The position numbers and the translations under genes were made by a program. Shown piece after piece: positions 8,888 through 16,327 of a DNA stretch of 64,000 nucleotides (positions are counted from its first letter, which is position 1; each line of letters starts with the position of its first letter). The notes under the pieces are model-generated. The model was not told the origin of the DNA and did not search any database. It saw only the letters and a list, made by a program, of their open reading frames with translations. This DNA is from Ruegeria sp. HKCCA6707 (lineage in GTDB: Bacteria > Pseudomonadota > Alphaproteobacteria > Rhodobacterales > Rhodobacteraceae): the NCBI RefSeq assembly GCF_013033515.1, contig NZ_WQEG01000001.1, positions 1 to 64,000 on the forward strand, written 5' to 3'.

Positions 8888-9531
8888 GTCACTTGCCCAC
8901 CAGACAAATGTGCCCGTCGGTCTAGCCGTGCAGCGATGTCGAGGGAATGGGTGACCAGCAACAGTGCCGTGCCGGTATCGGCTACGAGCCCAAGCATAAG
9001 GTCCAGAACTGTGGCGCTGGCGGTCTCGTCCAGATTGCCCGTGGGCTCATCCGCCAGCAGCAAGGCCGGTCGCGTCGCCATCGCGCGCCCAATCGCAACA
9101 CGCTGCTGCTGCCCGCCCGACAAGTTCTCGGGAAACCGATCCAACAGATCCCCAAGGCCCAGATGTTGTGCCAGATGCGCTTCCCATTCGGGATCGTGAC
9201 GGCCTGCAATCTGTGCGTGGATCGACAGGTTTTGCGCCACGGTGAGCGACGGGATCAGGTTGAACTGCTGAAACACGAGCGACAAGGTTTGCCGCCGAAG
9301 CGCGGCGCGCCCTGCGTCCTCCAGACCAGACAGCGGGGTGCCATCCAACGTGATCTCACCCCCATCAAACCCATCCAGCGCTGCAGCAAGGTGCAGCAAG
9401 GTGCTTTTGCCACTGCCGCTTTCACCCGTCAGCGCAAGGGTTTGGCCATGGTCCAGTACCAGCGACACGTCTTTCAGAACAGGTCGTCCGCCGGGATAGG
9501 TTTTCTGAACGTGGTCAATGGTGAGCAGCAT
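8884..9531 (-). CDS. ABC transporter ATP-binding protein (LolD/MacB type)
   Basis: A 215-residue ATPase of the class that partners FtsX-type permeases. Walker A is GESGSGKST, the Q-loop is FQQFNLIPSLT, the signature is LSGGQQQR and Walker B is LLADEPTGNLDE, followed by the H-loop LLVTHS. All catalytic residues are present. The ATG at 9531 gives the standard start MLLTIDHVQKTYPGG; an upstream in-frame extension of over 100 residues is Arg/Pro-rich, unlike the family, and would overlap the divergent channel gene, so I reject it. First gene of the AttEFGH-like operon. Confidence 0.93.
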   Translation of the reverse strand: MLLTIDHVQKTYPGGRPVLKDVSLVLDHGQTLALTGESGSGKSTLLHLAAALDGFDGGEITLDGTPLSGLEDAGRAALRRQTLSLVFQQFNLIPSLTVAQNLSIHAQIAGRHDPEWEAHLAQHLGLGDLLDRFPENLSGGQQQRVAIGRAMATRPALLLADEPTGNLDETASATVLDLMLGLVADTGTALLLVTHSLDIAARLDRRAHLSGGQVT

Positions 9532-9704
9532 CCGCGATCTCTTATTGTGCCCGTCACAATGTGCAACCGCGCCCGCCCGTGTCCAGTGCCCAAAAAGCGG
9601 CGATGCCTTTCGCCGCACCCGATGTGGCGTACCGGGCTTGTTCTCTTCCGTGCAAACCCGCATTCTGAGGGCGGTTTTCACATCTCGATCACAAGGCCTG
9701 GCGT

Positions 9705-10139
9705 ATGACATTGTCGCAGCAGATAGTTTGGGGAAGCGTCTATCTGGGCCTTTGTTTTCTGATCGAGCTTGTTCTTCTGACATGGTGCGTCTTGGTGGTG
9801 CGCAAACTGGTTGAACAGTGGGAGGTGACCCGGCCCATACTGGCAACAGCAGGCCCGATCAGTGTGGCACTTGTTTTCATAATTCTGATCCATACGCTTC
9901 AGGTCTGGATCTGGGCGATTGTCTGGGTCTTAGGTGACGTTTTACCGGATTGGAACACGGCGCTGTATTTCTCGCTCGTGACCTTTACGACGCTGGGCTA
10001 TGGCGACATCGTTCTGGGTGAAGAGCTGCGCATTTTCGGAGCTTTTGCCTCGGTCACCGGTCTGCTGGCCTTTGGGCTGTCGACCGCCTTCCTTGTGGCT
10101 CTGATGACGCGCGTGTTTCAGGAGCGGTTCTTCAACTAG
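9705..10139 (+). CDS. Two-TM potassium channel family protein
   Basis: A 144-residue inner-membrane protein of the ion-channel (Ion_trans_2) family. It has an N-terminal hydrophobic helix (residues about 8-32), another helix at about 48-75, a pore loop with the selectivity filter TTLGYGDI near residue 105, and a final helix (about 113-138). No cytoplasmic RCK/TrkA-N regulatory domain is attached, so it would form a simple tetrameric pore. The gene diverges from the ABC operon and runs into the phospholipase D gene from the opposite direction: the two stop codons share the bases CTAG. What gates it is not visible. Confidence 0.85.
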   Translation: MTLSQQIVWGSVYLGLCFLIELVLLTWCVLVVRKLVEQWEVTRPILATAGPISVALVFIILIHTLQVWIWAIVWVLGDVLPDWNTALYFSLVTFTTLGYGDIVLGEELRIFGAFASVTGLLAFGLSTAFLVALMTRVFQERFFN

Positions 10140-11548
10140 AGGATCGGTGCAAACAGCCGGGCGATCGGAGCGCCAAACCGGATATGGGCGGGCTGCTGTG
10201 CCAGATTGCGCGTCAGCTCATAGCTTGAAGTGAAATCTTCTTCCAGCATCTTGGCCGTGGCTTGGGCTGCACGTTCATCGAAAAACAGCGCCATCGCCTC
10301 AAAGTTCAGGCGAAAGGACCGGTTGTCCAGATTGGTGGTGCCCACGGCAGCCAGCGCATCATCGACCACAAAAACCTTTTGGTGCAGGAAACCATCGGTA
10401 TATCGCAAGACCTTGACGCCGCTGTCCCGGATCTCGTTAAAATAGGCAAAAGCAGCCAGCCATGGCAGGCGGTGGTCAATCACATCGGGCAACAGGATGC
10501 GCACATCCACCCCGCGCAGGGCCGCGTTTTGCAGCGCGGCCATGATGTCGATATCAGGTACGAAATAGGGCGAGGCGATCCAGATCCGGGATTTCGCCTC
10601 GGCAATAGCCGAGAAAAACATCATCGCGCCAGTCTCGGTTTCGTCGCCAGGGCCTGTCGCCACCAGCAAGGCGTTCATATCCTGATCGGATTCGCTGCCG
10701 GACCAGTCCAGTTGATCGATCAGATCCTCGTCGCGGGCCCAATGCCAGTCTTCGGTAAAGATCAACTGCAACTGCCGGACCACATGGCCAGTCATCTTCA
10801 CATGCGTGTCGCGCCAGCGCCCGAAGCGGGGGCTTTCGCCCAGATACTCGACGCCCACATTGTGCCCGCCAATAAACCCCGTCTCGCCATCAATGATCAA
10901 GGTTTTGCGGTGGTTGCGATAGTTCAGCTGAAAGCGGTGGTTTGGCCCGCGCTGTTCACGCGGATCAGCTACATCCACACCAGCGTCCTGCAATGCGTCC
11001 AGATATGTTGTTGGCAGGCCATAGCTGCCCACCGCGTCAGTCATAAAGCGCACATGCACGCCGCGTTTCGCCGCAGCGATCAATTTGTCCTGCAACTGCC
11101 GCCCCAACCGGTCATCGCGCACGATATAGAATTGCACCAGCACATAGTTTTGCGCGCTATCAATTGCCTCGAATATTGATTTGAACGTTGCCTCTCCATC
11201 CACCAAAAGCTCGGCCCCGTTCCCGCGTGAGACGGGCATATGCGACAGCGCCTCGAAGGGTCGAGGGTTGATGGTCACGCGATCAGGATCGGGTTTTGAG
11301 AAATCGGCAAAGGCTTTGATGCCTTCAACCACCCGCTCGCTCTCACGCCGGGCGATGCGGTAGCCGCGAAACCGGTGGTGGCCTAAGAACAGATAGAGGG
11401 GCACGCCCAGCATCGGCGCAGACAGCAGAAAGACGACCCAACCCATGGCCCCTTGTGGCGTTCGCGCGGTCTGCGCCGAGCGTACGGCAAAAACGATGGC
11501 CGTGCAGTAAAGCGCGAAGACAAAAAGAGAAACAAGAAGTGTCCACAT
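10136..11548 (-). CDS. cls: Phospholipase D family protein, probable cardiolipin synthase
   Basis: A 470-residue membrane-anchored enzyme with two N-terminal transmembrane helices (about 1-55) and two PLD catalytic motifs: HRKTLIIDGETGFIGG in the first half and HQKVFVVDDALAAVGTTN in the second, each with the HxK(x4)D pattern. This is the architecture of bacterial ClsA, which joins two phosphatidylglycerol molecules into cardiolipin and glycerol at the inner membrane. The length is close to ClsA of E. coli (486). A related PLD enzyme with other phospholipid specificity is possible, since roseobacters also make other lipids by similar enzymes. It stands alone, 20 bases after the HAD hydrolase start on the same strand's downstream side, and convergent to the channel gene. 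Confidence 0.85.
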   Translation of the reverse strand: MWTLLVSLFVFALYCTAIVFAVRSAQTARTPQGAMGWVVFLLSAPMLGVPLYLFLGHHRFRGYRIARRESERVVEGIKAFADFSKPDPDRVTINPRPFEALSHMPVSRGNGAELLVDGEATFKSIFEAIDSAQNYVLVQFYIVRDDRLGRQLQDKLIAAAKRGVHVRFMTDAVGSYGLPTTYLDALQDAGVDVADPREQRGPNHRFQLNYRNHRKTLIIDGETGFIGGHNVGVEYLGESPRFGRWRDTHVKMTGHVVRQLQLIFTEDWHWARDEDLIDQLDWSGSESDQDMNALLVATGPGDETETGAMMFFSAIAEAKSRIWIASPYFVPDIDIMAALQNAALRGVDVRILLPDVIDHRLPWLAAFAYFNEIRDSGVKVLRYTDGFLHQKVFVVDDALAAVGTTNLDNRSFRLNFEAMALFFDERAAQATAKMLEEDFTSSYELTRNLAQQPAHIRFGAPIARLFAPIL

Positions 11549-11568
11549 ATTCGGCCATGAGTCAGAGA

Positions 11569-12543
11569 TCAGTTCGCGCCAGTGTAGACGCGTGACCAGT
11601 CTTGCGCCATATCCACGATGACCCAGCCCATATCGGGGCCTTTGTCCAGCCCATCGACCAACCGACCGATGGCGCTGTCGCGGTCATAGGCCCATTCGCG
11701 TTCGGCATCCGTGTGATGCACAAGAATACCCAGCCGTGCCCCGTCGCCAGCGGTGGTCCATTCCATCATGGCGAAATCACCATCGGAGTTGCCGCCAACA
11801 AGGATCGGCCGCCGCCCGATTGTGCGTTCGATATTGATGGGCTTGCCCTCTTTGTCGTCCACAAACACGATACCGCTGGCCTTGGCGATAACGGGAGTAT
11901 CGCCAGAGGTGTCATATGTGGTCTCGGAATAGGTGCCCAGGACCTGTTCGGGCGGGATGCCATAGGCTTCCTCGGTAAAGACACGCATGAAATGAAGCCC
12001 TCCGCCCGAGACGATATAGGTCTTGAAGCCTTCATCGCGCAGATAGCGCAGCAGCTCGACCATGGGCTGATAGGTCATCTGATCATAGGGCAGGCCGGTT
12101 GAAGGGTGGCGGGCAGTGTCCAGCCATTCGGCAACCGCATCCTGAAACGCGTCGACCGTCAGGCCGGCATGCGTGGCGTTGACGACTTCGATCAGCGCGT
12201 CGTGGCCACCCTCAAGAACGGTCGCCAGATCGCCTTGTGCCGCAGCTTTCAGCGTTGGGCTCGACAGAATGGATGGGTCTTCCTTGGCCAGCGCCGCCAG
12301 CCGATCCATGGCAAAAATGAACTGAAAATAGACCGGTTGCTCGGCCCAAAGCGTGCCATCATTGTCAAAAACAGCGATCCGTTCGGCCGGGGTGACATAA
12401 GCGGGGTTGTCTGGATCGGTAACCTCGTCAACAAAATCTACAATTTGCGTCTTGGTTTCTCCCTCCGCCCAACTGGGCAGGGGATCGGCCCACAACACAC
12501 CCGGAGCTAGAAACAGGAATGCGGCAAGAACTGAATTTCGCAT
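11569..12543 (-). CDS. Secreted HAD-superfamily phosphatase
   Basis: A 324-residue exported HAD hydrolase. A signal peptide (MRNSVLAAFLFLAPGVLWAD) is cleaved near residue 20. HAD motif I is FDNDGTLW with nucleophile Asp60 and Asp62; motif II is TYIVSGGG; the Lys/Arg motif III region is followed by motif IV GGNSDGDFAMM, so the catalytic set is complete. The cap region between motifs I and II resembles phosphoserine-phosphatase-like members. Being periplasmic, it probably removes phosphate from small exogenous phosphoesters. It follows the arylsulfatase on the same strand, but a terminator-like hairpin lies between them, so the two genes may be only partly co-transcribed. Confidence 0.85.
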   Translation of the reverse strand: MRNSVLAAFLFLAPGVLWADPLPSWAEGETKTQIVDFVDEVTDPDNPAYVTPAERIAVFDNDGTLWAEQPVYFQFIFAMDRLAALAKEDPSILSSPTLKAAAQGDLATVLEGGHDALIEVVNATHAGLTVDAFQDAVAEWLDTARHPSTGLPYDQMTYQPMVELLRYLRDEGFKTYIVSGGGLHFMRVFTEEAYGIPPEQVLGTYSETTYDTSGDTPVIAKASGIVFVDDKEGKPINIERTIGRRPILVGGNSDGDFAMMEWTTAGDGARLGILVHHTDAEREWAYDRDSAIGRLVDGLDKGPDMGWVIVDMAQDWSRVYTGAN

Positions 12544-12565
12544 CAGAAACCCTTTGAAAACTGTT

Positions 12566-12595
12566 GAAAAGAAAGGGCCGCCATTGCGGCGACCC
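12566..12595 (-). terminator. Terminator-like hairpin after the arylsulfatase gene
   Basis: Read on the minus strand, GGGTCGCC and GGCGGCCC pair over 8 bp (one T-G) around a GCAAT loop, followed by TTTCTTTTC. It sits 24 bases after the sulfatase stop and 23 bases before the HAD hydrolase start, so it would reduce transcription of the second gene. Confidence 0.6.
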
Positions 12596-12618
12596 CGAAG
12601 GTTTCAAAGAAGCCAGAC

Positions 12619-14229
12619 CTAGTTGTTGGTCGGGCTGTTCAGCTTCTCCATCACCTGATCCAGGTTGAAGCTGGCCGCCTTCTGGCGTGGTGGGAATTCC
12701 TGGAATGTCGCCAGGAAGTTGCCCACATATTGCTGAGCTGGAACCAGGAAATAAGCGCGATCCAACAGCCAGTCGTAATAGGTGTTGGAGGTGCGATAGG
12801 CCCTCTCATACGGATCACGACGCAGGTTGACGATCAACGGTATGCGCAGCTCGGTCCAGGGTTCGATCCAGGCCCGCAGGGTTGCCCAGGCTTTCTGCTC
12901 AAGGAAGATCAGCTTCCAATCGTCAAAGCGCAGCGCAGTCAGATCACCGTCATCCGAGAAATAGAAGATCTCTTGCCGCGGGCTTTCTGTGGTTTCTCCC
13001 GTCAGAAGCGGCAGGATGTTATAGCCATCCAGGTGAACCTTATAGTCACGGCCCATACCGGACGAGCTATAGCCAGCTTTCAGCTTTTCCTTGATGTCCG
13101 GATCACCGGCAACGGCCAGATAGGTCGGCAACCAATCCATGTGATGCACGATCTCATTGGTGACCGAACCCGCTTCGATCTGACCGGGCCAGCGCACCAT
13201 CGACGGAACGCGCCAACCGCCTTCCCAGTTGGTGTTCTTTTCGCCCCAGAACGGCGTGGCCGCAGCGTCAGGCCAGGTGTTCATGTGCGGACCATTGTCG
13301 GTCGAGTAATGCACGATCGTGTTGTCGGCGATCCCAAGTTCATCCAGCAGATCAAGCAGTTGACCCACATGCATGTCATGTTCGATCATGCCTGCGGTGT
13401 ATTCATCCGCCACGCCGCCAAAGATTTCGTTCGCCTGCGCTCGCATCTCCTCTTTGACATGGGTGCGGAAGTGCATACGCGTGCCGTTCCACCAGACATA
13501 GAAAGGCTGACCCTGTTCGTGCGCGCGTTTGATGAAGTCGATCGCCGCCGCGACGGTTTCGTCATCAACAGTTTCCATGCGCTTTTTGGTCAGCGGGCCG
13601 GTATCTTCAATGGTGCCGTCCGATTTGGACTTGATAACACCGCGCGGACCATAGGTTTCGCGGAAGGTGCGGCCATCGGCCAGAACCATATCACCGGGAT
13701 AGTCTTCGTTCTCGGGCTCTTCCTCGGCGTTGAGATGGTAAAGATTTCCGAAAAATTCGTCGAAACCGTGGTTTGTGGGCAGATGTTCATCCTTGTCACC
13801 CAGGTGGTTCTTGCCAAATTGACCCGTGACATAGCCGTGATCTTTCAGCAGGCCCGCGATGGTCGGGTCTTCGGTCTGCATACCTAGATCAGCGCCGGGC
13901 AGACCTACTTTGGACAAGCCCGTACGGAAAACCGACTGTCCCATGATGTAGGACGACCGGCCCGCGGTACAGGATTGTTCGCCGTAATAGTCGGTGAAGA
14001 TCATGCCTTCCTTGGCAACACGGTCGATATTGGGGGTCTGATACCCCATGAGCCCCATCGTATAGGCCGAGATGTTGGACTGACCGATATCGTCACCCCA
14101 AATCACCAGGATGTTGGGTTTCTGATCCTGTGCCCAGGCAGGAAGCGCCATAGCAATGGCGACTGACGCAACCGCGAACCGGCGAATGGCGCCGCGCCAA
14201 TTGTCTGCAATCGTGCGAGGTGGGGACAT
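12619..14229 (-). CDS. Secreted arylsulfatase (type I, formylglycine-dependent)
   Basis: A 536-residue exported sulfatase that would hydrolyse sulfate esters in the periplasm. The signal peptide ends at AWAQD near residue 34, preceded by two arginines that are not a clear Tat motif. The maturation motif is CTAGR with Cys87, which anaerobic or SUMF1-type enzymes convert to formylglycine; metal ligands include Asp46-Asp47 in GDDIG and the later YSTDNGPH segment (family metal-binding Asp-Asn). The closely spaced HFRTHVKEE and GEKNTNWEGGWRVP segments are also typical of arylsulfatases. No formylglycine-generating enzyme is encoded in the window, so maturation must be done from elsewhere. It diverges from a Crp/Fnr-type regulator, with inverted repeats in between. 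Confidence 0.92.
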   Translation of the reverse strand: MSPPRTIADNWRGAIRRFAVASVAIAMALPAWAQDQKPNILVIWGDDIGQSNISAYTMGLMGYQTPNIDRVAKEGMIFTDYYGEQSCTAGRSSYIMGQSVFRTGLSKVGLPGADLGMQTEDPTIAGLLKDHGYVTGQFGKNHLGDKDEHLPTNHGFDEFFGNLYHLNAEEEPENEDYPGDMVLADGRTFRETYGPRGVIKSKSDGTIEDTGPLTKKRMETVDDETVAAAIDFIKRAHEQGQPFYVWWNGTRMHFRTHVKEEMRAQANEIFGGVADEYTAGMIEHDMHVGQLLDLLDELGIADNTIVHYSTDNGPHMNTWPDAAATPFWGEKNTNWEGGWRVPSMVRWPGQIEAGSVTNEIVHHMDWLPTYLAVAGDPDIKEKLKAGYSSSGMGRDYKVHLDGYNILPLLTGETTESPRQEIFYFSDDGDLTALRFDDWKLIFLEQKAWATLRAWIEPWTELRIPLIVNLRRDPYERAYRTSNTYYDWLLDRAYFLVPAQQYVGNFLATFQEFPPRQKAASFNLDQVMEKLNSPTNN

Positions 14230-14281
14230 GATGTGCTCCTGATTTGTTTGGACGCCAGGCGCCCCGAAAGAAAATCAAATG

Positions 14282-14314
14282 GGACTATCCGGCATAAAAG
14301 ATGTCGGATAGTCC
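14282..14314. promoter_or_regulatory. Long inverted repeat between sulfatase and Crp/Fnr regulator
   Basis: GGACTATCCG and CGGATAGTCC form a perfect 10-bp inverted repeat with a 13-base spacer. It lies 53 bases upstream of the sulfatase start and 110 bases upstream of the regulator start. It could be an operator for a dimeric regulator, or a hairpin in the sulfatase leader. It does not match the E. coli CRP or FNR half-sites (TGTGA, TTGAT). Confidence 0.55.
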
Positions 14315-14402
14315 GAAATGGTTCGATGCCCAGGAAGAGGCAGTCAGATAGCACTGGGAATCGAATGCAATCATTCTAGATTATCGTGGAAATTTAGAAC
14401 TC

Positions 14403-14412
14403 ATCATATGAT
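14403..14412. promoter_or_regulatory. Short palindrome just upstream of the Crp/Fnr gene
   Basis: ATCATATGAT, a perfect 10-bp palindrome in an AT-rich stretch 11 bases before the regulator start codon. It may be an autoregulatory site, or chance in AT-rich promoter DNA. Confidence 0.3.
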
Positions 14413-14423
14413 AATATTACAAA

Positions 14424-15110
14424 ATGGTAATGTCAGATAACGTGAATAAAATGAGACGATTACGCGAAGCCGGATGGTTTGCGACGCGATCCAAAACCTT
14501 TCAAGACAGCCTGCTGGCCATTGGCGTACCAAAAGCCTTTGCCGCGGGTGAAACGCTCTATCGTTATGGCGATGAAGCGAATGGTATCTACGCGATACTG
14601 GACGGGGCGGTTCAGATTACAGCACCTGCAGATGATGGGCAGGAATTTGTTATTCACCGTGAAGGTCATGGATTTTGGGTCGGAGATCTGGCCTTGTTTG
14701 CAGGGGCTTCGCGTCTTGTCAGCGTTGTGACGACTCAATGCAGTCAGACCCTGTTTTTTCCCAATACGCGGATCGAAAACCTGGTTCGCTCGAACCCGGA
14801 TTACGTTCGGGATTTTTATGCGTTGAGCCACGCAAACATCCAAACGGCGCTGCGGATCATGGCCAATCTTGCCGTCACAGGGACCGAGAAGCGGCTGGTC
14901 TTGCGGTTGCTGCATCTCGATGAGTGCAACACAACAGAAGACGACTGGATTGTCGTCTCGCAAGAGGAGCTGGCCGAGATGGTGGCGGTTTCAGCACCAA
15001 CGCTGCATCGCTGCTTACATCGCCTGGTGGATATGGGTTTGATCGAGTTGGGATATGGCAGGGTAAAGCTCAGCGACAGACGGGCATTGATTGCCAGTTG
15101 CCAAAGCTAA
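14424..15110 (+). CDS. Crp/Fnr-family transcriptional regulator
   Basis: A 228-residue DNA-binding regulator: cyclic-nucleotide-binding-like beta-barrel (about 25-130, with RYGDEANGIYAILDG and GHGFWVGDLALF), dimerisation helix (about 135-160) and a winged helix (about 165-225, with SQEELAEMVAVSAPTLHRCLHRL as recognition region). No N-terminal cysteine cluster, so it is not an oxygen-sensing FNR; the ligand is unknown. The start is uncertain: ATG at 14424, at 14430 and at 14451 share the frame and none has a strong ribosome-binding site. It diverges from the arylsulfatase gene, which it may control. It ends convergently with the Bat operon, sharing four bases with the last gene there. Confidence 0.88.
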   Translation: MVMSDNVNKMRRLREAGWFATRSKTFQDSLLAIGVPKAFAAGETLYRYGDEANGIYAILDGAVQITAPADDGQEFVIHREGHGFWVGDLALFAGASRLVSVVTTQCSQTLFFPNTRIENLVRSNPDYVRDFYALSHANIQTALRIMANLAVTGTEKRLVLRLLHLDECNTTEDDWIVVSQEELAEMVAVSAPTLHRCLHRLVDMGLIELGYGRVKLSDRRALIASCQS

Positions 15111-16327
15111 GGGTTCAGTGGGGGCAGAGCTGCAGTATGCGGTTTGTCCCCTGACCAACGTAAACGGTCAAGTGCCAACCCGGCAGCGTTCCAATCCGCT
15201 TTGTTCGGCTTGTTCTGAGCGTAAATCGCTGCACCAATCTGCGTAAGCGCTGCCTCCAGCTCCGCGCTGTCTGCTGGCCAATCGGCTTTGCTTTTCCACT
15301 CTTCCAAACCTGTGTAAACTGTCTTTAAATCATGTGCTTGAAGCCCTGCTTTGATCTGATCAAGGGCGTGTTCCGGCGACGCAAGATAGGTTTGTCTGCG
15401 TCGGCTCTTCCAGGTGTTCAAACGCGGTTTTCCAAAGCGGTATATAGTCCAGAATATCCCGGCGAGGATCGCAATCCATCCAAGATAACGTGCGATGTCT
15501 GCAGCGTCAGGTGGTGGAGCCTTGGGTGGCACCAAGGTCAAGTCTATGGCGTCGATTTCGATTGTTTCGACTGCGTTGCTTGTCAGATTGAACCATTGGA
15601 TCGAGACTGCCGGCAACTGGGTGTCTCCACCATTCTGCGCCAGATAGGTTACCTCATCCACGCGCTGCCCGGACAGCACGCCGCGATCTTCGGTCTCGGT
15701 TAGTTTTGGCTCTTTCGGATAGGAACGCAGCAGGGTGCCCTGCAGATCCGGCATCAATTGCGGAATCAGCATTGGGGTAGTGCCGGAAATACGTGCGGTC
15801 AAACGACGGGTAATGGCGTCTCCGGGGTTGAGTGTGCGTTCACCGTCGATCTCTTGCGTGACGTCGAAACCGGTCGCGATGATCAGCGGGTCCAGTCCGC
15901 GTGCCGCATCGGGTACAGTCGCCTCAAAAGTTATCCTGGGAAGGTCCACGGTAGCCTGAATGGGCACGTTTGTGTCCGGATCCGCATATGTGACGACAAC
16001 CTGCTGTGCACCAAGGTCAAAGGTGCCTGCGGTCAAGGGATAGACACGATAGCTGCGTTGCACGCCTGACCAAGTTTCTCCCTCAATCGCTTCACTTACG
16101 GGCCCCGAGGCACGTTCAGGCAAACGGACCAGAAGGTTTTCGCGCTCAAGCGATGGGAAAATTGGCGGCGATGGCATGAAGGTCGGGACCAGCACCTTGA
16201 CGCGGATAATGGCGGGTTGGCCAACAGTCGTTGCGTCGTCCGGTACCTGGACCGTCACGTTGGGCGTGACTTGAGCCAATGTCGGAATGCCCCAGAAAAC
16301 CCATATGAACAGCGCTACGTATCTCAT
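15107..16327 (-). CDS. BatD-like membrane protein
   Basis: A 406-residue envelope protein matching the BatD (oxygen tolerance) type: signal peptide ending at TLAQV near residue 20, two Ig-like beta-sandwich regions (VTVQVPDDATTVGQPAIIRVKV at the start; a second around 175-275), one transmembrane helix (ARYLGWIAILAGIFWTIYRFG, about 285-305) and a cytoplasmic tail of about 95 residues. It is the last gene of the MoxR/Bat operon, with its start overlapping the VWA-TPR gene's stop (TGATG). Such operons are thought to act as MoxR AAA+/VWA chaperone systems for envelope proteins or stress tolerance; the client is unknown. Confidence 0.78.
   Translation of the reverse strand: MRYVALFIWVFWGIPTLAQVTPNVTVQVPDDATTVGQPAIIRVKVLVPTFMPSPPIFPSLERENLLVRLPERASGPVSEAIEGETWSGVQRSYRVYPLTAGTFDLGAQQVVVTYADPDTNVPIQATVDLPRITFEATVPDAARGLDPLIIATGFDVTQEIDGERTLNPGDAITRRLTARISGTTPMLIPQLMPDLQGTLLRSYPKEPKLTETEDRGVLSGQRVDEVTYLAQNGGDTQLPAVSIQWFNLTSNAVETIEIDAIDLTLVPPKAPPPDAADIARYLGWIAILAGIFWTIYRFGKPRLNTWKSRRRQTYLASPEHALDQIKAGLQAHDLKTVYTGLEEWKSKADWPADSAELEAALTQIGAAIYAQNKPNKADWNAAGLALDRLRWSGDKPHTAALPPLNP

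Noticed and set aside
9532..9846. N-terminal extension of the ABC ATPase by 105 residues
   Set aside because: Family members start at MLLTIDHVQK-like sequence; the extension is Arg/Pro-rich and overlaps the divergent channel gene.
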